A stretch of DNA of 64,000 bases from DASRYH01 sp035687245 (GTDB lineage Bacteria > Actinomycetota > Coriobacteriia > Anaerosomatales > PHET01): positions 47,442-111,441 of the forward strand of contig DASRYH010000050.1 in NCBI GenBank assembly GCA_035687245.1, written 5' to 3'. Below the pieces are notes generated by a model, which was given only the letters and a program-made list of their open reading frames with translations, was not told the DNA's origin and did no database searches. The translations under genes and the position numbers were made by a program. This document shows, piece by piece, positions 44,726 through 53,571 of this stretch. Position 1 is the stretch's first letter, and each line of letters begins with the position of its first letter.

Positions 44726-46944
44726 CGCTGCTGGCCACCCTTCTTCTGCGTGGCTTCGCCGGGGAGCATGCGGCGCGCTTCGAAGACGCCGTCGACCTTG
44801 CGAACCTCACGGAGCAAGCCATCGAGCCGGCTCATCTCGCCGATCTCGAAGAGGAAGCGCATGTCGACGATGCCATCTCGATGCGTGGTCGTGGCCGACG
44901 ACAGGATGTTCACGCCCGATTCGGCAATCGCCATCGTGACGTCTTGCAGCAGGCGAAGGCGGTCGAGCGCCTCGACGAAGATCTCGACTTGGTAGGTGGC
45001 CTTGCTGCCCTGGTCCCACTCGACCTCGATGATGCGTTCGGGGGTGGAGAGCAGCTCGTTGGCGTTGGGACACGACTTGCGGTGCACGGAAACGCCGCGC
45101 CCGCGCGTAACGAATCCGATGATGTCGTCGCCCGGTACCGGGTTGCAGCAGCGCGCGAGGCGCACGAGAACGTCGTCGATGCCCTTGACCACGACACCGC
45201 CGCCAGTGCGCGTGCGCGCCTTGCGAGGCGGCGTCATCGGCTGTGAGAGCGGGAGCGGCTCTTCGACGGGCTTGGCGACCTCGGGGGCGACACCCTCCTT
45301 GCTCATGCGCTTGAGCAGGCGCGTGCCCACAAGCTTCGCCGAAAGCTTGCCGCCGCCGATCTGGGCGAGGACGTCCACGCCCTTGGCGTAGTTCATCTCG
45401 ACGGCGACCGCATCCAGCGCCTTTTCGGCGGACTTACTGCCGATTCCGGTGCCGTGCTTGCGCATGACCTTGGCGAGCTCGTCGCGGCCGTGCTGAACGT
45501 CGTCGACGCGGGTGACTTTGCTGAAGTAGTTGCGAATCTTGGAGCGGGCTGACGATGTCTTGACGATGTTGAGCCAGTCGCGGCTCGGGCTCGCGCTCTT
45601 GTTGGTGAGCACGTCGACCCGGTCGCCCATCTGCAGCTCGTAGCCGAGCGGCACGATCGAGCCGTTGATCTTGGCGCCGACGCAGTGGTTGCCGACCTCT
45701 GTGTGGATCGCATAGGCGAAGTCGATGGGCGTCGAGCCCCGACGCAAGCTGATGACGTCGCCCTTCGGCGTGAAGACGAAGACCTCCTCGTCGAAGAGGT
45801 CGATCTTCAAGGCTTCCATGAACTCGCGGGGGTCCTTGAGCTCCGTCTGCCATTCGAGCATCTGACGAAGCCAGGCGAGCCGCTCGTCGAAGGTCTCTTC
45901 GCCCTTGCGGCCTTCCTTGTAGCGCCAGTGGGCGGCGATGCCGTACTCGGAGGTGCGGTGCATGTCCTCGGTACGAATCTGAATCTCGAGCGGGCGGCCC
46001 ATCGGCCCGATCACGGTCGTATGCAGCGACTGGTACATATTGAACTTCGGCATCGCAACGTAGTCTTTGAAGCGGCCCGGAACAGGCTTGTATATCGAGT
46101 GCACCGTACCCAGCGCGCCGTAGCAGTCCTTCACCGACTCGACGATGATGCGCAACGCGATTAGGTCGTAGATCTCTTTGAAGTCCTTACCTTTGCCCGA
46201 CATCTTCTGGTAGATGCTGTAGAGGTGCTTGGGGCGACCGCCGATCTCGGCGTCGATACCGACCGCCGCCAGCTCGTCGTGCAGCTGGTCGACGACCTGC
46301 TGGGCGAAGCTCTCTCGCTCCGCGCGGCTTTCGGCGACCATCTTCGAGACCTGGTGAAACTTGACCGGCTCGAGGTAGAAGAACGCGAGGTCCTCGAGCT
46401 CCCACTTGACCTGTGATATGCCGAGACGGTGCGCCAGCGGCGCGTAGATCTCCATCGTCTCGCGCGCCTTCTCGAGCCTCCGCTCGGGCGGCAGCGCTGC
46501 GAGCGTGCGCATGTTGTGCAGCCGGTCGGCAAGCTTGATGAGGATGACGCGGATGTCCTTCGCCATAGCGATGAGCATCTTGCGCAGGTTGTTGGACTGA
46601 GCCTCAGACAGCGACTCGAACTCGATCTTGCCGAGCTTGGTCACGCCGTCGACGAGCTCGGCAACCTCATCGCCGAACCGCTCGCGGATCTCGGAGAGCT
46701 GGACATCGGAGTCCTCCACCACATCGTGGAGAAGCGCCGCCTTGAGCGTCGCGGTGTCCAGATGCAGGTCGGCGAGGATGAGCGCGACCTCGAGTGGGTG
46801 ATTGACGAACGGTTCGCCGCTCTTGCGCAGCTGGCCCTCGTGGGCGCCTAATGCGAAGTCGAAGGCGTCGTCGAGCCCGGTCAGATCCGCGTCGGGATTG
46901 TAGGCGCGTATGCGAGATTCGATCTGTTCGAGCGTGGCGGGCAT
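44722..46944 (-). CDS. rel: Bifunctional (p)ppGpp synthetase/hydrolase Rel
   Basis: Rel makes and degrades the stringent-response alarmone. The 740-residue protein has the HD hydrolase domain with HDVVEDS (H73-D74) intact, a synthetase domain with DYVAMPKFNMYQSLHT and EIQIRT, a TGS domain (RRGSTPIDFAYAIHTEVG), a zinc-finger/CC-type region (ARCCNPVPGDDIIGFVTRG) and a C-terminal ACT domain. Both active sites look complete, so it is the bifunctional type. Rel-MBL-crcB-hisS-aspS follow in one direction. Confidence 0.96.
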   Translation of the reverse strand: MPATLEQIESRIRAYNPDADLTGLDDAFDFALGAHEGQLRKSGEPFVNHPLEVALILADLHLDTATLKAALLHDVVEDSDVQLSEIRERFGDEVAELVDGVTKLGKIEFESLSEAQSNNLRKMLIAMAKDIRVILIKLADRLHNMRTLAALPPERRLEKARETMEIYAPLAHRLGISQVKWELEDLAFFYLEPVKFHQVSKMVAESRAERESFAQQVVDQLHDELAAVGIDAEIGGRPKHLYSIYQKMSGKGKDFKEIYDLIALRIIVESVKDCYGALGTVHSIYKPVPGRFKDYVAMPKFNMYQSLHTTVIGPMGRPLEIQIRTEDMHRTSEYGIAAHWRYKEGRKGEETFDERLAWLRQMLEWQTELKDPREFMEALKIDLFDEEVFVFTPKGDVISLRRGSTPIDFAYAIHTEVGNHCVGAKINGSIVPLGYELQMGDRVDVLTNKSASPSRDWLNIVKTSSARSKIRNYFSKVTRVDDVQHGRDELAKVMRKHGTGIGSKSAEKALDAVAVEMNYAKGVDVLAQIGGGKLSAKLVGTRLLKRMSKEGVAPEVAKPVEEPLPLSQPMTPPRKARTRTGGGVVVKGIDDVLVRLARCCNPVPGDDIIGFVTRGRGVSVHRKSCPNANELLSTPERIIEVEWDQGSKATYQVEIFVEALDRLRLLQDVTMAIAESGVNILSSATTTHRDGIVDMRFLFEIGEMSRLDGLLREVRKVDGVFEARRMLPGEATQKKGGQQR

Positions 46945-47008
46945 TCGACTCCTTGAAGCGCGTGTCGTGACAGTCCTGCGAGCTGGCCACGCCGGTGCGC
47001 GGCTACGA

Positions 47009-49702
47009 TCAGCGCGTCACCACGGTGTAGGTGACTTTCGTAGTATACGTGCCCGGGTCGATGTCCCACGGCACATCAAGTGCATAGCCGAAGACGTAGT
47101 CCTTCCTCCACGTCGAAGAGGCGCCCACGTTCGTGTCGACCGAGTACTGTGCGGTGCTGAAGGGTAGCTCGGGGTGGTTGACCTCGCCGCTCGTCGTGAA
47201 AGCGAGGGCCTGCGCCGGCAGGAGCACGCTGGCACCCGGCTCGGTGCGCACGAAGTCCTGGGCGGAGCAGAGCAGCTCGTAGGGCACGGTACCCACACCA
47301 CTGACGGAAGCCGTGACGGCCACCGCCTTCGCAGCTCGCGTGCCTGGGTCCACCGAATCGAAGGTGACCGTCAACGTGTCGAGAGTGAGTTGCAGCTCGT
47401 TGTAGGGCACGCGCACGCTCGCGGCCGGGCAAGCGGCGGAGCGGTTGCCCGCGACGTCGACCGCACGCACCTCGTAGCTGTACTCGGTGCCGGACTCGAG
47501 GCCGACGTCGTCGTAGTAGGTGTCGTAGGCGTAGTCGATGACGACGCCGTCGCGCAGCACTTCGTAGAGGTCGACACCAGAGACCGAGTCGGTCGAGGCT
47601 TCCCACGTGAGTTCGACCGACGATGTGGTGTCCGCGCTCGCTGCCAGGCTCGTGGGAACCGACGGCGCGACAGTGTCGATGCGGACGGTGGCCGTGCGCG
47701 TGCTCTCGATGTGTCCGGCGGCGTCCACTGAGTAATACTGCAACGTCGAAGTGCCTTCGGCAGACACCGAGACCGGTGCGGCGTAGTCGGCCCAACCAGC
47801 GATGTCGAGCTTGTAGCGCGTCGCCACCAGCGTCCCGGCGTCAGTCGGCGTGAGTGCGACCGCTACCGGCGACGTCTGCCATCCGGCAGGCGCGTTGTCG
47901 GTCGTCACCGGCGCGACGGTGTCGATCAGGAACGGGCCGAGTGAAGCGGTCGTCGCCCAGTTACCCGCGTTGTCTTGCGTCCGTAGCCCGAAGTACCAGC
48001 GGCCGTCGGCAAGCGAGGCGACCGTGTGCGTCGTCGTGGCCACAGATGTCGTGCTCGTGTAGCCGTTGACTTCGACGTCGTCCCAGTCGGCGTATTCGCC
48101 AGCTCCTGCCACAGACGCGGCGAAGCGCACGCGCACCGTCCCGCCGACGGGCAGCGCGTAGTTGCGTCGAGTCCACGGCGAAGCCGCAGTCAGGTTCTGA
48201 AGCGTCGTGTAGCTCGTCCCGCCGTTTGTGGAGTACTCAACCATGGCATAGTCGCCGCCACCCGCCAGCGCGGACACGTTGTCCCAGAAGCTCAAGGTCG
48301 CCGAAGAGTAGCCGGCCAGGTTGTAGTCGCGGTAGTAGTTCACCGTTCGCCGGGTATTGCTGCTCGCCCACGCTTCGGCAGCGTACGTGCCGTGGTTGCG
48401 GCCCGCTGTGTTGGTCAGCCGGAGGTAGGTCGCGTTCGAGCGCGTCCACCCGGTCGGCCACGTCGCCGTGGCGAAGGTCTGCGAGTCGACGGTGGTCGTT
48501 GTGACGGTAGTCGTAGTGGTAGTCACGGAAGGGTCGAGGGTCGCATCTGGCGTGCCTGCCGCATCTCGGAACCACTCATAGCTGAAGCCCTGTACTCCCG
48601 AGCAGAGGTCTGATGAACCCGATGAGTCCGTGGTCACCGACGGTGAGGCCGACCATGTGCTCGTGGTGTGGGAAGGGCTTGAGAGTGTCGGGTTGGTTGG
48701 CGCAGTGGTGTCGGCGACCACGATCGATTGGAGCGCGGTGGATGTGCCGCCGACGTTGTCAGTCGCCGTCCACGTGACGCTGGTTGCGCCCAGCGGCAGG
48801 AACGCGGGCCGGTTGTTGGTGAGGCTGGCAACCGTGCCATCCTCGTCGGTCGCCGTGGCATCGCCCGTGCCCGCATAGCCCGTGTACCCGCCAGAGGAGT
48901 TGCCCTCGAGCACGCGGTCGACGGCTGTCACGTGAGGCAACATGTTGGGCGCCGCACCGTTGCGGACCTGCCAGACGTAGCGGCCGAGCTGCCCCTCGCT
49001 GTTCATCGAGTTCTGGATAAGCGAGGTCGCTGACGGCGAGGCGTCGAGCAGCGTGCTGGCCGAGGCCTGCGCAACACCGGATCCAGCCAGTTCATAACTG
49101 GTACCCGTGCGGGCCCACCCCGCACGTGCGCGGTATGTAGAAGCGCTGGTTGCGATGTCCCACGTCACCTTGTCGTAGTTGTACATGAAGTCGAAGTTGC
49201 CCGCGCCCGTGTCGGAGCGGTCGACGATGACGAGCTGGAACGAGTTCAGTGGAGAAGCCTGGTTGTTGTAGGCAGCGACGTTGATCCAGTTCACCAAGAA
49301 CGCCGGATGCCCGTTCACCTGCGGCGTCGTACCCACCGCCGTAGAGCTGTAGGTGACCTGGCCAGTCGCTGTGTTACGGGTGTCGATGTCGGCCCAGAAC
49401 GGCGCAAGAATGCTCAGGTTAGTGCCCGCCAGCGTCGTGGAAGGGTTGTAGCCCGAGTACGCCGCGCCGAACGTGCAGTTGCCGTTCATGTTGATGTAGA
49501 TGTTCGTGTAGCTCGTCCCGTTCCAGTTCATGGAGAACGGGAGGTTCACTACGTAGTTGCTGGTGTCGTCGCCGCGCGGCACGGTGTTGAGGTCGTAGCC
49601 TGTGGGCTTGAGAATCGCGTTGGGGCCCTCGGCGGCGGCTGGAGGGGGCACGAGAAGGGCGAGCGCGCACATCGCCGCGCACGCACAAGCTATGAGCCGC
49701 AT
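47009..49702 (-). CDS. Large secreted multidomain protein with NIDO, OmpL47-like and FN3 domains
   Basis: The 897-residue protein has a Sec signal peptide (ACAAMCALALLVPPPAAA, cleavage near 24). A nidogen-like (NIDO) domain spans about 60-220 (LSILAPFWADIDTRN, NSFQLVIVDRSDTG). Next come an HYR/Ig-like segment (SVTWTATDNVGGTS), a jelly-roll MAM-like region (about 400-540), an OmpL47-type repeat (PAGWQTSPVAVALTPTD to DAAGHIEST) and a fibronectin III domain (LTWEASTDSVSGVDLYEV). A beta-rich tail ends the protein. It has no LPxTG motif or transmembrane anchor. Adhesion or matrix roles are typical of such folds; the ligand is unknown. Confidence 0.85.
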   Translation of the reverse strand: MRLIACACAAMCALALLVPPPAAAEGPNAILKPTGYDLNTVPRGDDTSNYVVNLPFSMNWNGTSYTNIYINMNGNCTFGAAYSGYNPSTTLAGTNLSILAPFWADIDTRNTATGQVTYSSTAVGTTPQVNGHPAFLVNWINVAAYNNQASPLNSFQLVIVDRSDTGAGNFDFMYNYDKVTWDIATSASTYRARAGWARTGTSYELAGSGVAQASASTLLDASPSATSLIQNSMNSEGQLGRYVWQVRNGAAPNMLPHVTAVDRVLEGNSSGGYTGYAGTGDATATDEDGTVASLTNNRPAFLPLGATSVTWTATDNVGGTSTALQSIVVADTTAPTNPTLSSPSHTTSTWSASPSVTTDSSGSSDLCSGVQGFSYEWFRDAAGTPDATLDPSVTTTTTTVTTTTVDSQTFATATWPTGWTRSNATYLRLTNTAGRNHGTYAAEAWASSNTRRTVNYYRDYNLAGYSSATLSFWDNVSALAGGGDYAMVEYSTNGGTSYTTLQNLTAASPWTRRNYALPVGGTVRVRFAASVAGAGEYADWDDVEVNGYTSTTSVATTTHTVASLADGRWYFGLRTQDNAGNWATTASLGPFLIDTVAPVTTDNAPAGWQTSPVAVALTPTDAGTLVATRYKLDIAGWADYAAPVSVSAEGTSTLQYYSVDAAGHIESTRTATVRIDTVAPSVPTSLAASADTTSSVELTWEASTDSVSGVDLYEVLRDGVVIDYAYDTYYDDVGLESGTEYSYEVRAVDVAGNRSAACPAASVRVPYNELQLTLDTLTVTFDSVDPGTRAAKAVAVTASVSGVGTVPYELLCSAQDFVRTEPGASVLLPAQALAFTTSGEVNHPELPFSTAQYSVDTNVGASSTWRKDYVFGYALDVPWDIDPGTYTTKVTYTVVTR

Positions 49703-49760
49703 GGCCCCTCTGCGGTCCAGTGAATCCGCCTCTCGAGTGTGATCTGCATGATGCTCACAC

Positions 49761-49776
49761 CCACAACATGTTGTGG
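49761..49776. promoter_or_regulatory. Perfect 16 bp palindrome upstream of the NIDO-protein gene
   Basis: CCACAACATGTTGTGG is a perfect palindrome 59 bp upstream of the NIDO-protein ATG, inside the short intergenic region. It is a good candidate dimeric operator. It lacks a T-run, so a terminator role is unlikely. A second nearby symmetry, GTGTGA (49737-49742) and TCACAC (49755-49760), flanks it. Confidence 0.45.
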
Positions 49777-49801
49777 CGGCATCAACCCTTCGAAACAGGA
49801 T

Positions 49802-49829
49802 AGTGTAGGCAGTCTGAAACTGCCAGCAA
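49802..49829 (-). promoter_or_regulatory. Possible promoter of the NIDO-protein gene
   Basis: On the minus strand TTGCTG (49824-49829) and TACACT (49802-49807) are separated by 16 bp. The spacer contains a hairpin-forming GGCAGT/ACTGCC, which could instead be the recJ-like terminator. The start codon is about 100 bp downstream, with the palindrome in between. Confidence 0.35.
49808..49824 (-). terminator. Weak hairpin after the recJ-fusion gene
   Basis: GGCAGT-TTCAG-ACTGCC forms a six-base-pair stem 13 bp beyond the stop codon. The downstream sequence on the minus strand is TACACTATCCTGTTTCG, only moderately T-rich. It may end the recJ-fusion transcript. Confidence 0.35.
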
Positions 49830-49836
49830 CGAACTG

Positions 49837-52800
49837 TCAGTTCGAGGGCGCGAGATCGGCCGAAGGCAGGATCGGCCGGTTGAAGCGCGCGAGCAGATCG
49901 TCGGGCGTGGCCTGGAGCGCCCAGCGCTTGAACTCGCCGAACTCCGCTATCTCGTCGAGGCCCTCGGCGTAGCGAACGCTTTGAGCCAGCTCGACCTTGC
50001 CTTCGGATGCAGGAACCGTGAGCCGGCGATATGCGCCGTGACCCTCACCGGTCACAAGCCCCAGATCGCGGAAGATGCCCACGCCGGAGGAGACGCCTCG
50101 ATCATCGAGCGAGAAGCTTCGCTCCCACCCGCGGCACCTCTCGGCGAGTTCAGCGTTGGTGATCTCAAAGCCGGGCCCATGCTCTTTGGCCAGCTCGCGC
50201 AGGACCCGGTAGAGCACGGCCAGGTCCTCACGGCTGGGCGCGAGCGAGGAGAGGATCGTCTCGTTAAGGCGACCGTCGCGTTCGCCGTAGAGGAGGTGAA
50301 TGCGTGCAGTCGCGCCGTCACGCCCAGCGCGGCCAGACATCTGGTTGAACTCGACCTCGTTGAAGGGCAAGTGGTACAGCACGACGTTGCGAATGTCGGG
50401 GATGTTCACGCCTTCGCCGAAGGCGCTCGTGGCAACAACCACGCGGATCTCGCCATTCCGGAAGGCCCGTTCCACGGCGTGGCGCACTGAGCGAGAAAGG
50501 CCGCCGTTGTAGAAGGCCGAGGCGAACGCGAGCTCGGGCACGCGCTTGCGCAACATGCGCGCGATCTGTACCGAGCGCTCCCGCGAGTTGACGTAGATGA
50601 CGCACTTGCCGCCTTCTGCGACAAGCTTGGCGACGTAGGCGTCCTTGTCGGCGTTACTGCGCGCGTCGGCCACTGCGAGGTTGTCACGCACCGTCGGATC
50701 CAAAACGAACGCCTGGATGCCCAGAAGATCGCGAATCTGGATGGTCACGTCGTCGGAGGCCGTGGCTGTGACTGCGAGGACCTGCGGCTCACCGATCAGA
50801 CGGCAGGCGTCGCCCAGACGAGCGTAGGCCGGGCGGTGCCCCGCGCGCGACAGGCCGACATGGTGCGCCTCGTCGACAACTACAAAACCGACTCGGCCCG
50901 TCGCAGCGAAGCGGTTCGCATGGAAGTGCAGGAACTCGGGCGTTGTGAGCACGCAGTCGAGCTCTCCCGCCTTTAGCGCGGCGAACGCCTCGTCGCGTTC
51001 TGTCTGCGACGTCTCGCCCGTGACGGTGCGGACGGTCAACCCCACGCTCGCGAATGATTCGGCGAGGTGGAAGGCCTGATCGGCCACGAGCGCGCGCAGC
51101 GGATAGACGAAGACCGATGCCCTGCCTTCGCGTAGCGCGATGCGAGCGGCGTGCAGGTGGAAGATGAGCGACTTGCCGCGACCGGTCGCCATGACCGCGA
51201 GCGTGTTGCGGCCGGCCTCCAGATGCGCGAGCGCCTCTACCTGCGCGCCATGAAGCGAGCGTTCGCCAATGAATCGCCGAACGAGTTCGACCTCCAGCTC
51301 GTCGGCGGGTAGCGCGGCAAGTTCTTCGCGCGCCTCGCGGGCACGGGCCGCTTCGTCGACCTGCGCAGCCGCTGCATCGCGGCGCTCGAGGTAGACGTTG
51401 ACGCCGAGCGCCTGCCCGTCGCCCCCGCCGGTCACCTCTGTGACGGCGACGTCGTACTCGACGCCAGAGTCGATGGCGGGCGCGAGCACGGCCGCAAGCC
51501 GGCGATTGAGGAAGCCGACCTGAGCTCCCGAAGGCTCGAACAGCGCGCACGCGTTGGCGTCGTAAGGGTTGTCCGGCTGGCGTTCGAGACGCAGCGCCGT
51601 GCCGCCCGTGAGCTTCGCCAGCACATCTTGGCGTCCCTCGAAGCTCACGCCCGCAAGCTTCGTGTGGAAGCCGGGAGCGTCCTCGATGCCCGCGTACTCT
51701 TCGCGGGCGAGCAGCTCGTCCGCACGCGCGAACAGGTCCTCGACCAGTGCTGCCGAGGGGCTGTCCGCTCCGGGAAGGTCGTGACGAGCGACGTCACGCA
51801 CGAGCATCTGCGCACGCACTCGACCTCGCCACTCGTCGACCTCGAGCTCGAAGGCTATGTCGACCTGTGCTTCGTGCTCGACGAGCTCCTCGATGTCACG
51901 GCAGCGAAACGCAATCGCAGGTACGGAGGCCGCACCATCGAACGCGGTGAACTTCAAGTGCTCCATTCCCCGCCCGACCCGCTGGCGCCCGTTCATGAAG
52001 ACGCCGTTGACCGCCAGGCGCGGCTTGGGGTTGCTGTGGCCGAACGGCTCGAGCTGCTTCAGCTCGGTTCCGAGTTCGATGCTAACGTCGTCGAGCGCGA
52101 CCTCGGCATCTACAAACGACGTGACCTCGAACTGCTCGTCAGGAAGCGCATCGAGATGTTCGAGCATCAGTTCGCGGAAGCACTCGAGGTCACTGGCGGG
52201 CAGTGTGACTCCGACAGCTGCCTCGTGACCGCCGAATCGTGTCAGCACGCTCGCGCACGACGAGACCGCGGCAAAGAGGTCCACCTTCCCAACCGATCGG
52301 CCGGAGCCACGCGCGATGTCGTCCTCAATCGAGAAGAGGAAGCTCGGAACGCCGTAGCGGTGTGTCATCCGTGACGCGACGATGCCCTTCACGCCCTCGT
52401 GCCAACCATCGCCCGCCAAGACGAGCACGCGCTCGCCGTGGTAGATGCGCTTGGCCAGAGCCTCAGCAGCCTCGGAGAGCTCAGCCTCAACCGACTGACG
52501 CACGCGATTGAGCTCGTCGAGTGTGCGAGCCAACTCCTCGGCCGCGAATGGGTCGTCCGCCATCAGCAAGTCGAGCGCGACCGCGGAGTCTGCCATGCGA
52601 CCGGCGGCGTTGAGCCGAGGTGCGAGGAAGTAGGCGACCGTGTCGCTTGAGAGCGCTGGCGGCGCCACGTTGGCGATCGCTGCAAGCGCTGCGATGCAGG
52701 GCCGCGGCGCCGTGCGCATCCGCGCGATACCGTCGGTCACAAGCGCGCGGTTCTCCGCAACGAGCGGGACGATATCGGCGATCGTGCCGAGCGTGGCGAG

Positions 52801-53481
52801 ATCGGTCAGCGAGCGCCAGACGTCGCGCTCCCCCACGAGCTCTCCCACTGCCTCGACGAGCTTGAGCGCTACGCCCGCGCCCGCGAGGTCGCGCGACGCG
52901 CATCCCTCTGCGAGCTTGGGATCGGCCACCGGCACCTCGGCGGGCACGCTGCCTGAGGGCTCATGGTGGTCGGTGATGACGACGTCGACGCCGCGCCGCT
53001 TGAGCTCCGCGGTCTCCTCCGCACTAGAGATTCCGCAGTCCACCGTCACGAGAAGCGACGGCTGGAACTCCATGGCGCGCTCTATCGCGGCCTGGCTCAG
53101 ACCGTAGCCCTCGCGGAAGCGGTGCGGCACCATCACGTCGACAGTGCCGCCCATGGCTCGTAGCCCGCGTGTCGCCACGGCCGCTGCTGAGACGCCGTCG
53201 AGATCGAAGTCCCCGAAGACGAGGATGCGCTCGCCACTGCGAATGGCAGCGGCAACCCTTTCGGCAGCGCCGCGCATTCCGGGAATCACGGCGGGATGCA
53301 ACCAGTCGCGGTCCAAAGATGGCGAAAGGAAGCTGCGAACCTGCTCCTCATCTCGGATGCCGCGCACGGCAAGCACACGCGCGACCACCGACGAGAGCCC
53401 CGTCGAACTCGCGAGAGACGCGACCTCTCCGGCGTCGGCCGGAGCGAGCGTCCAGGGAGTCTGAGGGCAGGGCTGTGTCAT
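49837..53481 (-). CDS. recJ: RecJ exonuclease fused to HIRAN and RecQ-like helicase domains
   Basis: The 1214-residue protein has three parts. Residues 1 to about 590 are RecJ: VFGDFDLDGVSAA (DHH motif I), VDCG, ITDHHEP near 170, LGTIADIVPL, RLNAAGRM and a DHHA1 segment with FGGHEAAVG, then an OB-like region. Residues about 604-700 are a HIRAN domain (FHTKLAGVSFEGRQ, ERQPDNPYDANACAL). Residues about 730-1060 are a RecQ-like superfamily 2 helicase: MATGRGKS near 762, DEAH near 868, VTATAS, VATSAFGEGVNIPD and QMSGRAGRDG. RecJ normally works with RecQ, so the fusion is coherent. I chose the ATG at 53481 (AGGA upstream) because the GTG at 53511 lies inside a hairpin. Confidence 0.92.
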   Translation of the reverse strand: MTQPCPQTPWTLAPADAGEVASLASSTGLSSVVARVLAVRGIRDEEQVRSFLSPSLDRDWLHPAVIPGMRGAAERVAAAIRSGERILVFGDFDLDGVSAAAVATRGLRAMGGTVDVMVPHRFREGYGLSQAAIERAMEFQPSLLVTVDCGISSAEETAELKRRGVDVVITDHHEPSGSVPAEVPVADPKLAEGCASRDLAGAGVALKLVEAVGELVGERDVWRSLTDLATLGTIADIVPLVAENRALVTDGIARMRTAPRPCIAALAAIANVAPPALSSDTVAYFLAPRLNAAGRMADSAVALDLLMADDPFAAEELARTLDELNRVRQSVEAELSEAAEALAKRIYHGERVLVLAGDGWHEGVKGIVASRMTHRYGVPSFLFSIEDDIARGSGRSVGKVDLFAAVSSCASVLTRFGGHEAAVGVTLPASDLECFRELMLEHLDALPDEQFEVTSFVDAEVALDDVSIELGTELKQLEPFGHSNPKPRLAVNGVFMNGRQRVGRGMEHLKFTAFDGAASVPAIAFRCRDIEELVEHEAQVDIAFELEVDEWRGRVRAQMLVRDVARHDLPGADSPSAALVEDLFARADELLAREEYAGIEDAPGFHTKLAGVSFEGRQDVLAKLTGGTALRLERQPDNPYDANACALFEPSGAQVGFLNRRLAAVLAPAIDSGVEYDVAVTEVTGGGDGQALGVNVYLERRDAAAAQVDEAARAREAREELAALPADELEVELVRRFIGERSLHGAQVEALAHLEAGRNTLAVMATGRGKSLIFHLHAARIALREGRASVFVYPLRALVADQAFHLAESFASVGLTVRTVTGETSQTERDEAFAALKAGELDCVLTTPEFLHFHANRFAATGRVGFVVVDEAHHVGLSRAGHRPAYARLGDACRLIGEPQVLAVTATASDDVTIQIRDLLGIQAFVLDPTVRDNLAVADARSNADKDAYVAKLVAEGGKCVIYVNSRERSVQIARMLRKRVPELAFASAFYNGGLSRSVRHAVERAFRNGEIRVVVATSAFGEGVNIPDIRNVVLYHLPFNEVEFNQMSGRAGRDGATARIHLLYGERDGRLNETILSSLAPSREDLAVLYRVLRELAKEHGPGFEITNAELAERCRGWERSFSLDDRGVSSGVGIFRDLGLVTGEGHGAYRRLTVPASEGKVELAQSVRYAEGLDEIAEFGEFKRWALQATPDDLLARFNRPILPSADLAPSN

Positions 53482-53500
53482 ACAAGCCATCCTATCGGAC

Positions 53501-53528
53501 GGGGCCGACACTGGTGAGTGCCGGCCCC
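53501..53528 (-). terminator. Hairpin terminator after secF
   Basis: GGGGCCG-a-CACT and AGTG-c-CGGCCCC pair over a four-base loop, 44 bp beyond the secF stop. The stem is strong but the following minus-strand sequence is not T-rich. It also supports placing the recJ-fusion start at 53481, downstream of the hairpin. Confidence 0.55.
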
Positions 53529-53571
53529 GGTCGTCAACGTGCGAAACGTGCGATGTGTAGGTACGGCGAGC

